A stretch of DNA of 64,000 nt from Alisma plantago-aquatica (GCA_963693085.1 OY856409.1:660981591-661045590), one strand, 5' to 3'. Numbered from the stretch's first letter, positions 10,015 through 21,962 are shown. Numbers and translations: made by a program. The notes: a model not told the origin generated them from the letters alone.

Positions 10015-13000
10015 AATTTGAAACAACCTTGATCATAATCATGTCAACACCCTTGATGTCACTAGAACAGTAGGTTTCCTTATTCATGATTGTATCGTCT
10101 ACTGACTAAAAAGTTTCTCCTCATTCCAACTCATCTACACCTTACCCCAAGGAACTAAACTTGAACATCTAGAAGGTCTGACCATTACTGACCCATGCGG
10201 AGAGAGCTTTTTCCAAGCATATATCTCTATATGGACCCTTAACATTACAACTTCACCTACATCCAGTGGTGAGCAGGATGAGCATCTAAAATTGGTTTAC
10301 CTCTGTATCTTTGAGATGCAAACGTCTTCTGTAGTACTAGAGAAGTGGTTGGAGACACTTTATAGTTCCTCAACTGTGAAACTCTATTCCCTACAAACTA
10401 CACTAAATCCTTCTGCATTTTCTCTATTACACAAGAAATTCGACTCTCAGGAACCCTAAACATACGTGTTGGTGAGATCTTATACACCATCAGACTCACC
10501 ATCCTACCACCTAGTACTTCTCTAAGAAAAAAAATAAGAGTCATATACCATATGCTACACTTCCTACCCTACCCAACAAGGGCCATGATTGGGTCTACAA
10601 GAATAAACCCACACGAAATTTTCGACCCTGAAAATATCCAAAATTACACCCACAAATCTCTACCCACAACCCATGCTAACAAAAATTGTGCCACTCTGCC
10701 TAAACTCTTTGCCAAGACAATTCCCTGACTCGACACAAATTCTTTACCTAGTTTCCTCGATACATACAACAAACACACCTCCATCACTCTACCCACAACT
10801 CATAATGGTTCTACTCAAACCCAAACTTCTAAGGGAACTAGGCAAGAAAAACAACAACATTGTTTCCATTGAATCAGTCACCACAAACACCATTGTTATT
10901 TCAACAAACATTTCCTATGGTGGATACATTCATGCAGACACCTAAGGAACTTGAAAATAAAAAATTCTTGGATGCAGATGATTCAGGAAACACTCACAAC
11001 TCTGATTCTTCTTCTACCAATCACACATACTCTACTCTTGATAATATCACTGATCGGCCATTACAATATTGTTCGGCCACAGCTGCCTCCTAAGCATTTG
11101 AAATAACCTTTATCATAATCATGTCAACACCCTTGATGTCACTAGAACACTAGCTTTCCTTATTCTTGATTGTATTATCTACTGACTAAAAAAAATCTCC
11201 TCGTTCCAACCCATCCACACCCTACCCAATGAAACAAAACTTGAACATCTAGAATATTTGATCATTACTATCTAATGTGGAGAGAGATTTTTCCAAACAT
11301 ATATATCTAGATGGACCCTGGCGCACTAGAGCTTCACCTACATCCAGTGGTGAGCAAGACAAATATCTAAAATTGATATACATCTGCATCTTTGGGATGG
11401 GAACATCTTCTGTAGTATTAGAGAAGTAGTTGTAACCACTTTATAGTTCATCATCCGTGAAACCTTGTATCCTACAAACTACACTAAATCCTTCTACGTT
11501 TTCTCTATTACACGTGAAATTTGACTCTTAAGAACCTTACATTTCTGTGTTTTTGAGTTCCTATACACCATCAAACTCAAAGGAGAAGACTAGATGAACT
11601 CCCTTCCATCCTAACCAAACTCTCAGACCATCCTACCACTTGGTACTGCTCTATGAAAAAATAAGAGTCTTATTCCATATGCTACACTTTCTGCCCTACC
11701 CAACAAGGGCCATGTTTGGGTCTACAAGAATAAACCCACAAAAAATGCTATACACCCTGAACATATCTGAAACTACACCCACAAATCCCACAGCGAATAA
11801 AAATAGTGCCACTCCACCTAAAATCTTTGCCAAGCCAATTCCCTAACTCGACACAAATTCTCTACCTAATGTCCTTAGTACATAAAACAAATACATATTA
11901 ATCACTCTACTCACGACTCAGATGGTTGTACTCAAACCCAAACTTCTAAGGGACTAGGAAAGAAAAACAACACTATTTCCATTGGATGCATCACCACAAA
12001 CACAGGTATTCTTCCAACAAATATTTCCTATGGTGGATACATTCATGCAGACACCTGAAAATTTTAATAAGAAAAATTCTTTCACGTGGATGATTTAAGT
12101 AACACTAACAACTCTCATTCTTTTCTACCAATCATTCATACTCTGCTCTTGATAATAACATTGCTTTAGCATCATCAGAAGTGTTTCTTGTTTCCTTTTA
12201 TTTGTTTGAAAGATTGGTATACATTTTGAATCCTACATGGAGTTGAGACCAATCATGGTTGCCAAAATAAAAGGCCACTAGTGTTGGTTACGAATACCTT
12301 CATATTTCATCTCTCTAAATAACATATACTCAATAAATAACACAATACATTTGATGATCATTGCTTCATGGAACATTTCCAGTGCATCCATGGATGATTG
12401 TAGACGCAATATCAGAAAATTTATTAGATTATACAAAAAGAAATCTTACCACTATCCAAGAAACCAAAACCTCTCTCTCTTCAAAATTTTATCTCAACAC
12501 CATAGGTGGAAACTACATCACAAAATGGATCGAAATGTCATCATATTGCCTAATTGATGGACTCTCATTGGTTGGAACTACAACCTATATCAACATCCCA
12601 AACATATGTTGCGCACACACTTGATTTCTGTTAGATTCATAAAAATAAAAGATAATACACCTTGGATACTTATGGAAGTATATGGAAAACCAAGATAGGG
12701 AAGAACTCTACACATTCAAGAACTAAACACACTAGCAAATCTATACAATAACTCCCTATGGACCACATCTAGTGACTTCAAATTTACTTTAAATGCATCT
12801 AGTAGAAATATATCTTCATCAAATTTTCACCACGAAAAAAACAACAATACATTCAATAATAATCGGTTGATTGGTCTTTCTGCCAAAAATATTAAATTCA
12901 CATGGGATAGAGGGGAATCTTGGACAAAATTGGATTTCTTCTTTTTGTATTCAGGAATGGGATAATATATATCCTTTGACATACGTCCTTTCTTCTACTA

Positions 13001-13855
13001 GACTATTCCCAATCACTTTCCTATACAACACATGGGGGCCTAAAACCTTCCACTTGGAAAGACTTTGGACAACTCACAAAGACTTCTACAAAATCATCTC
13101 CTCCAATTGGTTTAGTCACCCCTTCTATGCTGAACCAGACTAACATATTCATGTCAACCTCAAAATCATCAGAAATAAAATATTACATGGTATAAAATCA
13201 CCTTTGAACATATTAACCACAAAATCAAACATATGCGTGAGGAACTTATCTCTTTCAAGAGCTCACTACTCACAGACCCTACCAAAAACTAGTTAATCAT
13301 GTTGAACTTGCTACCCTTAATAATATGATAGAGAATCTATGGAAACAAAGAGAAAAGATCCATCAGCTATGAAAAGGTGACAAAGACACAAAAAAATTCC
13401 ATTAAATGTGTAATAAATAGAAAGAAAATCCCATATCCAGAGTATCAACACAAACAATGTAATGACCACAAATAAACAAAAAACCATTGACCATTTCAAC
13501 TTTTTGTCTCAAGCCTTTTCAACTATGGAAACTCATACTATGACCTCATAGAGTACCTTCTTTGTCCAAATAATTTCATTGACCTGCACTCTCTCAGTGT
13601 CCCTTTTCCAACCAAAGAAATAAAGAAACACCCTGCTAATCTTTGGTGCCGAAAAATCATATGGGCATAACGAATTTCATCTTAATTTTTATGATCATCA
13701 ATGGGGAACAGTCAAAAGAATCTTAAGATTTCTTCTCCTAAATACATAAAAATGATGATATGACTCCAATGGCATACTTAACCAAAAAAAATCTATTTAC
13801 AATAAGTTTTCATAGCAGATCTAATAAAATTCTCATCAAGCCTCATTGTCTGTTA
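10015..13855 (+). mobile_element. Degenerate LINE fragment (duplication copy 2)
   Basis: Same structure as 1920-5765, including the ~1.08-kb internal tandem duplication of the ORF1-like region (10015-11095 and 11096-12170). The internal duplication therefore predates the larger one. Some substitutions leave slightly different open frames; all are broken. Confidence 0.7.
12351..13855 (+). pseudogene. LINE ORF2 remnant (copy 2)
   Basis: Copy of the remnant at 4256-5765. It starts with MIIASWNISSAS and retains NIKFTWDRGESW followed by a clear endonuclease C-terminal stretch around 12890-12960 that is slightly less damaged than in copy 1. Frameshifts and stops remain, and the RT catalytic part is missing. 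No functional product is expected. Confidence 0.7.
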
Positions 13856-14022
13856 TGAAATGAAAATTTCCTCTATTAATTGATAATAACTATTGAGAAA
13901 TTTATGTTGTTGAATTTATTTTCATGTGATAATACATGATAACCCATCTAACTTTATATATGATATGTACTTTATTCTTTTTTGACTTATGAGATAACCC
14001 ACCTCAGCATGCTAAACTCTTG

Positions 14023-14168
14023 GAGCCTGAAAGGGTATGGTCCGACCCCCCCCTTATGTGCCCAATCAGCATGAAATGTCGTTACAGAGGGCCTTCAACA
14101 TGGTTCAAACTCATGTCTTTTATTGGGACTTGCCGAGCTCTTACCAACTGGACTACTCTTGTTGGATT
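14023..14168 (-). mobile_element. tRNA-derived SINE (duplication copy 2)
   Basis: Duplicate of the SINE at 5934-6081, with the same flanking TAAACTCTTG repeats (14013-14022 and 14169-14178). The C-run is shorter here. Confidence 0.75.
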
Positions 14169-14178
14169 TAAACTCTTG

Positions 14179-15274
14179 TTCTTTAAATTTTAAACTAAAT
14201 AATTCATTAAAAATATTGATAAATAAAATATACTTAATTACTAAACTCAATGACATGTGAACTACCTAAAGTAGGACATTTCATAATGTGTAAAGTCACA
14301 AAGTGTGTTGATGACGTGTAACGAATAACATATGATTTTTTACATGGGTTAATAAAGAATGAAGCTTGTAGTCAAGATCAATTATTTATACTTTTTATAG
14401 TTGACATGAACACCACATGTGACACATTTAAAGGGTTTAAGATATCATATAATAGATGAATGAATCTTCATAAACTATTGATAGATAAAAAATTAATTAT
14501 GAAAATCAATGGAATTAACCCAAAGTATGACATATAATGTATGTTATCATAAACTTTAGCTTTTCCAAAGTAATTGACGGATATTGTATAGTTTTTCACG
14601 TTTTCTTAGAAAAAATTGAGGTTTGTGAAAATCTCTTTGGATTTATGAGTCAATATTAATGTTTTATACATTAAGTAGTTAACCTTAATACAAAAAGTGA
14701 CGAATTCAAAATATCTGTAAAAAATCAGAGGTGTTAATTATTATTTGGTAGAGAACTAATTGGATTCTAAATGGGTGCACAAAAGCGTAACGGAAAACAA
14801 ACAAAAAGTGAACTCTTACAGACGGGTTCTTGGGTGAAAAAGAGAGAGTTGGACGTTGTTTGGGTGCCTGCATTATAAATCCCACTATCGCATGTAAATC
14901 GGTAAGACTGTATCTCATATCTTTTGTTCTGGCCTTGCTAACCTGTGGCCCAGCATGTCAGGCAAACGAGAGCCTGGATTGTTTGACAGTGAAAAGAGCA
15001 CGACCAAATTGGACCGTAAATTATTTAGGACTCGTCTGGCTCAGGTGGTTGGTAATTTATGTGTTTAGCGTGAGCCGCCTTAACAGGTTTTGTGACTGCC
15101 CTTGCTTGCTTCATTTAGCCTTTTTAGATAGGTGTGATGTGCATCCTACCGAGTTCGCTGCCCCTTACTACTGCCTGGGTAAAACTTAATACATGCATAC
15201 TTGGATCTTAAAAATTACCATCCGGACAAGACCTAGGTGCATAACTCGTTATTAAAAGGGACATCCTACTACAC
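14179..15274. other. Non-coding AT-rich block (copy 2)
   Basis: Counterpart of 6092-7207. A 119-codon open frame (14830-15189) spans it, but it is open in copy 2 only because of small changes and has no recognisable domain, so I do not call it a gene. Confidence 0.35.
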
Positions 15275-15277
15275 TTA

Positions 15278-15928
15278 GACCTAGTTTGGTTGAACGTAAC
15301 TTCAACCTGCACCTAAAGTTGTAAAACGAGAATCGAAATGTGATTAGTTGAAAATGTAACTGCTTTATTTGGTTCAGCGCAGTTTCAGATCATTCACTTT
15401 GCTTGCAATCCGTCTTCGATGCAGTTTGCAAATAGATGATACAGAAATGTGTTAACACGTTAGAATCTCAGTTATCCAGTACAGTCATCTTATAAGTAGT
15501 TAGTGTGGAGAATGAACCCCACCCTAGTGCAGCGCGGTTCATTTGTTCAATTTTTTGTAGAAGTTAACGGGACGCTGCAGTTTGTTCCCCGCTTTGCTGG
15601 TAAAACCAGCCCACAGTAGCAATCCGAAAATAGGAAACCAGAGACGACAAGCTGTAACTCAAACAGTTCTGTTTGGTTTTGTATCCAACTCACCGAGTTG
15701 ATCTAGTTGTGTTTGGTACAATGCACTCTCTCACAACAAAGTTGCTGATGCATGCACCCCCTCTAGTTTTTTGAAGGAATGAAAAAGAGGAAGTATGTAC
15801 CATGGAGTAGACCGTGTTGATGAAAAGAAACTGTGCCCGTTTCCAGTGTAGTCCGCTTTCGAAGTTTTTCTCCGGAACCAATTATAACCGTACAGTTGGT
15901 ATCCGCTACACTAGGCATCCAACCAAAC
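15278..15928. mobile_element. Candidate Tourist/Harbinger-like MITE (copy 2)
   Basis: Counterpart of 7211-7865, with TTA at 15275-15277 and 15929-15931. Assignment is equally tentative. Confidence 0.4.
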
Positions 15929-16026
15929 TTAATTATGTAGGTTCAAATGTCAGTGTGTGTATATTTTATTTTTCAACCTCCTTTAGGAACTCAGCCCCTC
16001 CTATTGAGTATTTTTGGTTCCGCCCC

Positions 16027-16892
16027 TGTTGGGAATAGAAAAAGGATCCGACCCATGCCTAGTTGGTTCTGGACTTAACTAGGAGTTGGCTTGTGCTACC
16101 AATCTTAATATGAGGCAAATCTAAAAGGGAAAGAATGTGGCTCCCTATATGCAACATGGAGTTGGATCATAGTTGTACTCGGAGTTGGAGAAGGATTTCT
16201 AGTTACAACCACATACCATGGAGGCTTATAAATAGAGGCCATCGAGACCATCTCACCAATTGAGGTGTGATCCCTCCAGTTGGTTGTTGGTGTTTTCTGT
16301 GGTAGAAGAGTCGGAGAACAAGAACAATCGGATGAGCTCTCTTAGTTGAATAAGAGAGGATCAACAACTTTACCTTGAAGTGAAGTAGTGGCTGGCAGTC
16401 GATAACATATTGAGTGCACTAACATAGCAGATCTGTTGGTTGATAAGAGAGGGCCAACAATTTTGTCTTGAATCAAATTAGTGGTCGGCAGTTACAGACT
16501 TAGTGTTGCCATAGCGGCAACTATCTGACCCGGTCAGGGGTCACAGTGGCATCAAGCAGTCTCCAACAACGACAGCGGCCTCGTGAGGAGATCAAGTAAA
16601 GAATGAAGTTTTGTGCACACTGAGTGTAATTCTCTTCTCCCTCATCTTTATTCTCGTGTGGACAGGGCTACCTAGATTTATTGGTAATTAAATCAGGACA
16701 GTGTGAGTTATAATCTTAATTACATAGTGATTTTTGGCCAATATTGCCCCATAGTTTTTCTCTCCTTGTCTTGGGGAGAGTCTTCCGCGTTAAATCTGGT
16801 GTTTCTTCTGTGGGTTTATACCGCTTGTCGGTAACGCTTCTGCAATAAGTTTTCGTCACATCCGGGAATGTATCAGTACAACATCCCCAACA
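16027..16892 (+). repeat. Copia 5' LTR
   Basis: 866 bp from TGTTGGGAATAG to CCCCAACA. It contains a TATA box at 16227. The tandem-duplication breakpoint lies inside it, after 16876. Confidence 0.9.
16227..16234 (+). promoter_or_regulatory. TATA box in Copia 5' LTR
   Basis: TATAAATA, about 200 bp into the LTR, conserved in all three LTR copies. Confidence 0.5.
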
Positions 16893-16894
16893 AG

Positions 16895-16906
16895 TGGTAT
16901 TAGAGC
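16895..16906 (+). other. Primer binding site (initiator Met tRNA type)
   Basis: TGGTATTAGAGC starts two bases after the LTR end and differs by one base from the usual plant Copia PBS TGGTATCAGAGC. Confidence 0.85.
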
Positions 16907-16918
16907 ACATGTTGCAGA

Positions 16919-17805
16919 TATGGGTCTAGATGGGAAAGGATGAAGATGTGTCGATGATAAAGTTGACAAGCACAAATTGACATATTTGGAAATCCAAGAT
17001 GAAGGATATTCTCTATTGCAAAAATTTATACGATCCGATAGAGGGACAAAAGCCAGAGAGTATGTTTAATGCAGACTGGAAGAAATTAAACAGGTAGACT
17101 ATTGAAATAGTTTGAAAATAGCTCAACATTTCCGTGTTCCATCATGTCTCAGAAGAGACAAATGCCAAAGATATGTGCGAGAAGCTCAAAAAGTTATATG
17201 AGCAAAAGACTGCCACAAATAAAGTTTCCTTGATTAGAAAGTTGGTGAACCTCAAGTATCGGGACGGTACAAAAGTCACCGAGCATATCAATGAATTCTA
17301 AAACTTTGTAGATCAATTGGGGTCCATGACGATGGTTCTTGATGATGAACTCCAGACTTTACTTTTTCTAGGACCATTACTTGACAGTTGGGAGACGCTC
17401 GTAGTGACAATCAGCAATTCTGCACAGGAAAGCAAGTTAACACTTGACCAGGTGAAGAGCAGTCCACTGAATGAAGAGACTCGGTGATGAGTCTTAGGAG
17501 ATGGTGGATCAGAGGTGCACTTCACAAAGAGTAGAGGCGTTGATAGAGCGAGAGACTGTGGAAGATCTAAGAGCCGCAGTGAGTCCCATAACCGTGAGAA
17601 GTCTCGTGGTAGATCCAAGCCAAAGAGTAGTAGAGGGTGTTTCCATTGTGACAAGACAAGTCATTTCAAAAGGGATTGCAAGGTTTGGAAAAAGAAACAT
17701 GGGTCTGAAGCCAAAGACAAGCAAGATGACGATAAGAATATTGAAGTAGTAATCTCAGATGGCAGGGACGATGATGATGATGTGGTCTTAACAATCCAAG
17801 AGTAG
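16919..17805 (+). pseudogene. Copia gag (UBN2-type) with CCHC zinc knuckle
   Basis: Translated with a few stops and frame changes, this reads as a typical Copia Gag: an N-terminal segment with KDILYCKNLYDPIEG, a capsid-like helix-rich part (NAKDMCEKLKKLYEQK, VSLIRKLVNLKY, HINEF), and a basic SR-rich linker leading into CFHCDKTSHFKRDC (17638-17679), a complete CX2CX4HX4C zinc knuckle that binds RNA in nucleocapsid proteins. An acidic tail follows. In-frame stops occur near 17092, 17115, 17299 and 17487, so no intact Gag can be made. Confidence 0.8.
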
Positions 17806-17808
17806 TGT

Positions 17809-18950
17809 TTGCATGTTGAGGATGATTATTCTGAGTGGGTGATGGATACTGCAGCTTCTTATCATGCTTCACCAAGTAAAGAGTTCTTCACTTCATACAA
17901 GAGGGGAGATTTGGGGAGGGTGAACATGGGAAATTCCAGCTTCTTCAGAATTATTGGGATTGGAGACATTTGTCTTCAAACAAGTGTCAGTTGCACGCTC
18001 ACGTTGAAGGATGTTCGTCACATTCTAGATTTGCGACTGAGTTTGATATCTGGTTCATTCTTTGATAGAGAATGTTGTCGTTTGGATTTTAGTGGTGGGA
18101 AATGCAATATCACTAAGGGGGTTTGGTTATTGTTCAAGGAAAATTATGTTGCACATTATATAAGACCCAACTTAAGGTGCTCAAAGGTGGTTATATATAT
18201 GCAAATGAGGATCACTAGAGAGATTTATGGCACAGACGACTAGGACACATGAGCGAGAAAGGCTTGTAGATTTTATCAAAGAAAATATTGATTCCTTATG
18301 GAAGGTATATTGGTATCAGTTCATGTGATGCATGTCAGACAGGAAAGCATCGACATATTTCTTTCAAGACAAGATCAAAGGTGAAGTCACAACTTCTGCA
18401 ACTGGTTCATTTAGATGTCTGCGGTCCATTTGAGGTAGCTTCACTATGTGGCAATAGGTATTTTGTCACATTCATTGATGATTCATCTAGGAAGGTGTGG
18501 GCCTACTTACTAAAGACAAAGGATCATATCTTTTAGTATTTCAAAAATTTCATGCCATGGTGGAACAGGAGACAGAAAAATTTGAAGTATCTCCTCACGG
18601 ATAATGTAGGAGAGTACACCTCTAGGGAGTTCCAAGATTATTGTGTGTAATACAGAATATGGTATGAAAGGATAGAGCCCGGCATACCAAAACACAATGG
18701 TACAGCTGAGAGGATGAACCATACCATAGTAAAGAAAGTTAGATGCATGTTGAAGACTGCAAAGTTGCCAAAAATATTATGGGGCAAGGCAGTGCGTACT
18801 GCCTTCTTTCTTATTAATCAATCTTTATTAGTTCCTTTGGGTTTTGATATACCTGAGAATGTATGGATAAGAAAAGATGCATACTATGCTCATCTGCGAG
18901 TATTTGGGTGTAAAGCTTATGCATATGTTCCAAAGAAAAAGAGATAAAAT
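17809..18950 (+). pseudogene. Copia protease and integrase remnant
   Basis: Protease: WVMDTAASYHA near 17839 matches the aspartic protease active site of Copia polyproteins (usually DSGAS or DTAAS). Integrase: a GAG-pre-integrase zinc motif (GHMSEKGL near 18243, then CDACQTGKH near 18324), the catalytic-core start HLDVCGPFEVAS, FIDDSSRKVWAY, a second catalytic Asp in LTDNVGEY near 18600, and the catalytic Glu in HNGTAERMNHT near 18700. It continues with ILWGKAVRTAFFLINQ and FGCKAYAYVPKKKR, typical of the Copia integrase C-terminal part. The D,D,E residues are present, but stops at 18241, 18534 and 18648 and frame changes break the polyprotein. Confidence 0.85.
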
Positions 18951-19570
18951 CTAGATGATAAAGCAATGCCATGTGTCTTTCATGGCTATGTAGATCATTA
19001 GTTTGGTTACAGGTTATGGGATCCAATAAAAAGGACCATGAGTAGACACAACGATGTGACTTTCTGTGAGATTCAGACAGTTGCAGAGCATGAGAGTGAT
19101 GATGCAAAGGTTGCACGATTAGGTGATAGTTCTTTTGATGATGAGTATGGGGATGGTTTAGCTTCTCCACAGGTGTAGTCTTCAGATGACGAAGAAGAGA
19201 AGCAAGATCACCCTGAGCAGTAGAGTGAGAGCACGTTGAATGTTCCTATTCCAGACACACAATTAAGTGATTTAAATTCAGAGTCAGAGACTTCTGGGAA
19301 GGGGAGCAAGATCATCACCAGACAGAGTCCTCAAAGCAGTAGTTGAGGAGGTCTAACAGAGTTCGTCATCCTTCATCCAGATATCTGGCATCTCAGTATA
19401 TTCTCCTTACTTATCAGGGGGAGCCAAAGACTTATTACGAGGCTCAGACTCATACAGATAGAGCACAGTGACATCATGTGATGCAGGAGGAGATGTATTC
19501 TTTGTATAAGAATGATACCTATGAGGTTGTGTAGCTTCCCAAGGGTCGGAGAGTACTAAAGTCCAACTGA
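18951..19570 (+). pseudogene. Copia integrase-RT linker and RT stub
   Basis: Continues the polyprotein with an acidic linker (DSSFDDEYGDG, SSDDEEEKQ) and the start of reverse transcriptase: a block around 19450-19560 with HHVMQEEMYSLYKNDTYEVV and LPKGRRVLKSN, matching the usual W..AM..E..SL..N.TW.LV..P.G.K.. start of Copia RT. The match ends at about 19570. The fingers and palm, the YVDD catalytic motif and RNase H are missing. Confidence 0.75.
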
Positions 19571-19950
19571 GACTATAGGATGAAGAGAGATGACGAAAGC
19601 AACAATCAAGCTTCTAATGAGGAGCTAAATGGACAAGAGGAGCATCGTCAGAGCATTTCTGGGCCTCGATATAGAAGGTTAGATATAATATTTTCATCCA
19701 AGTTGGCTCGACTTACTAGTAAGGGGGATCCAATAAAGTTCTAGGTGCGGGCATGGAGACGGGAGAGGCACTTCCAGGATACTTCTTCTCAATTGTTTTA
19801 GAACAAAGTGAAGTCAGGATGGGACTTCAAGAAGATGAGTGAAAATGACGGGATGCTGGCATGTCTAAGGAGAGTGGATCCATCACAGGTGGTGATGAGG
19901 TCCACAAGCTACTCCAAATGATTGCTGAAGACAACGTCTCCCTCATGTGT
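19571..19950 (+). other. Unrelated coding-like segment replacing RT/RNase H
   Basis: About 380 bp between the RT stub and the polypurine tract. In one frame it reads mostly open (interrupted around 19744 and 19799), with a charged, Arg/Lys/Ser-rich composition (QSISGPRYRRLDIIFSSKLA, WDFKKMSENDGMLACLRRV). It does not look like RT, RNase H or LTR. It could be captured host sequence or a diverged piece of another element; I do not recognise it. Confidence 0.45.
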
Positions 19951-19963
19951 CAGAGGGGGAGAT
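19951..19963 (+). other. Polypurine tract
   Basis: CAGAGGGGGAGAT directly abuts the 3' LTR; the expected plus-strand primer site. Confidence 0.85.
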
Positions 19964-20839
19964 TGTTGGGAATAGGAAAAGAGATCGGCCCATGCCTAGT
20001 TGGATTTGAACTTAAGTAGGAGTTGACTTATGCTACTAATCCTAATAGGAGTCAAATTTAAAAGGGAAAGAATATGGCTCCCTATGTGCAACATGGAGTT
20101 GGATTCAGAGTTGGACTCGGAGTTGGAGAAGGATTTCTAGTTGCAACCACATACCATGGATGCCTATAAATAGAGGCTTTGGGGGAGTTCATTGAGACTA
20201 TCTCACCAGTTGAGGTATGATCCCTCCAGTTTCTTATCGATGCCTTCTGTGGTAGAAGAGTCAGAAAACAAGAACAATTGGAGGAGCTCTCTTGGTTGAA
20301 TAAGAGAAGGTCGGCGACTTCACCTTGAAACAAAGTAGCAGCTGACAGTTGGTGATGCATTGAGTGCACTGACAATGCAGCTCTCTTGGTTGATGAGAGA
20401 GGTTCAATGACTTCTCCTTGAAGAAAATTAGTGGTTGGCAGTAACAGACGAAGTGTTGTCATAGAGGCAATTGTCTGACCCAGTCAGCGGTCACAGTGGC
20501 ATCAAGCAGTTCCCAACAATGACAGTGGCCTTGTGAGGAGACCAAGTAAAGAAGGATGTTTTGTACACACTAGGTATGATTCTCTTCTTATTCATCTTTA
20601 TTCTCATGTGGGGAGAGCTACCTGGATTTATAATAATTAAATACGAGCAATGTGAGTTGTAATCTGAATTATATAGTACTTGTTGGCCAGTATTGTCTGT
20701 GATTTTTCTCTCCTTGTCTTGGGGAGAGTTTTCCACATTAAATATGGTGTTTCTTCTTTGGGTTTATACGCTTGTCGGTGATGCTTCTGCAATAAGTTTT
20801 CATCTCATCTGGGACCGTATCGGTACAACATCTCTAATA
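19964..20839 (+). repeat. Copia 3' LTR
   Basis: Begins TGTTGGGAATAGG and ends CTCTAATA, where the 5' LTR has CCCCAACA. TATA box at 20165-20172. More diverged from the 5' LTR than the LTR at 8356 is. Confidence 0.88.
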
Positions 20840-21825
20840 AATTAGTTAGAAAATATAAGCAGTTGTGTTTTGGTTTTCTACCTAACCGGAGGGGCCCTTA
20901 ATCAATCATACATTGTGCATAACACAAATGTGCCAACTGTGAATGTTGCGTTTGAAAAGTTTTAACATGAAGGGGACCTCAATGTTTCTAGTGTACCGTG
21001 TCCATTTACTTTTATTGGTCAAGGTGAAGGCCTCCTTTATGGGAATTCTTATTTTTGCACCCGTTGGTTGCAAAGAAAACATCAGTTTGTTTGGTGGGCT
21101 GAATTGAAGTTGTCATTTAACTTGATTTGTTGAGTTGTTTGTAAATTAAATACATAGTGTGAAGCCAACCCAAAAGATTTTCGTCTTTGTTTTTGAAATC
21201 AAGTTATATCAGTTACATCCAATTTGGGTATTGCCTTTGAATTGTCTGCATTCTAAATCTCATGGGAATATTTCACCTTCAACTATAAACAAAACTGCTA
21301 CCATTCCGAAAGGAGTTTGAACATGCAACCTTTTACACAAAGTTACATAAGTATTCACATCAATGAGATATTATGTGGAATACCCCAAATCCCCAAGTCC
21401 TTCATTACAATACAACAGTTCGTTGTATCTTAAGTTGTCACCAAACATGAGTCTTGTTGCGATCAACTGGAATCTCACTGACGGCGAAGCTTCCAGCCTT
21501 CCAGGGCAAATGGTCTCAAAAAGCTATGCCAAGACCCATGATGGCTCTATATGGGCCTTTATGTTCTTGAGAACATCATGTTTTTAACAATGTACCAGTC
21601 CAAAAAAGATACTAGTCCAATCATGCACGACATGAGATTTTTTTTATAAAGGTCATTTTCCATTATTATCATAAAGTTGCTGACAAAATGCAAGCTTTCA
21701 CCTGCAATGTCTGGTTTTACACTACTTATGTAACTAGAAAGTAAAAATCAGCTAGGTCTACATACAAAGTGTCTATGGGGGAGGCACCCCTTAACAAGCC
21801 CCATCATATAAGATTTAGAGGAAAG
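20840..21825. other. Unassigned non-coding DNA
   Basis: No protein domain or RNA gene recognised. CTAACCGGAGGGGCCCTTA near 20881-20900 resembles the right end of a MITE of the 7869-8348 type, but no left end was found. A 74-codon open frame at 21363-21587 has no family signature. The last ~200 bp may be the 3' UTR of the possible exon at 21826-21962. Confidence 0.4.
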
Positions 21826-21962
21826 TTATGGTAAAATCCTGGCAGCGTCATGAAGAAGACCAGATCCAGTTTCTTCATCGAGCATCTCCTTAAGTTGGCA
21901 TAGATATTCCGCTTCTGATTGTCTTGTATTAGTTTCCACTATTTCTTCAGCTGCCTGTTGTC
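21826..21962 (-). CDS. Possible terminal exon of an unidentified host gene
   Basis: Read on the minus strand, an acceptor-like CATCACTGCAG precedes an open frame of about 45 codons ending in TAA at 21828-21826. The peptide contains QAAEEIVETNTRQSEAEY, CQLKEMLDEETGSG and LLHDAARILP. It is charged, probably helical, and unlike the degenerate frames around it. It lies just past the 3' end of the minus-strand LINE (22010-26560), so the LINE could sit in the preceding intron. The upstream exon is not identified: joining it directly to the donor-like GTAAGC near 26547 would create a stop. I do not recognise the family. The alternative is a chance open frame in a LINE 3' flank. Confidence 0.33.

Larger units (their letters stand above)
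9211..16876 (+). repeat. Tandem segmental duplication, copy 2
   Basis: Second copy of the block at 1132-9210. The left junction joins a truncated LTR (ends TATCAG at 9210) directly to TAACAG. At the right end the LTR continues uninterrupted into a full Copia element, so this copy shows the pre-duplication arrangement. It lacks the MITE at 7869-8348: the site reads AAACTTAATTATG without interruption at about 15925-15937. Confidence 0.9.
16027..20839 (+). mobile_element. Ty1/Copia LTR retrotransposon, internally deleted
   Basis: Order: 5' LTR, initiator-Met-type PBS, gag, protease, integrase, a stub of reverse transcriptase, unrelated sequence, polypurine tract, 3' LTR. PR-IN-RT is the Copia order. 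LTR termini are TGTTGGG...CCCAACA (the 3' LTR end is mutated to CTAATA). No target duplication was found between the two flanks. The two LTRs differ at roughly one base in eight where compared by eye, so the insertion is old. Many stops; no RT core. Confidence 0.9.

Noticed and set aside
14830..15189. 119-codon frame in duplication copy 2
   Set aside because: The same DNA in copy 1 is interrupted, there is no domain, and it spans probable SINE/MITE DNA.
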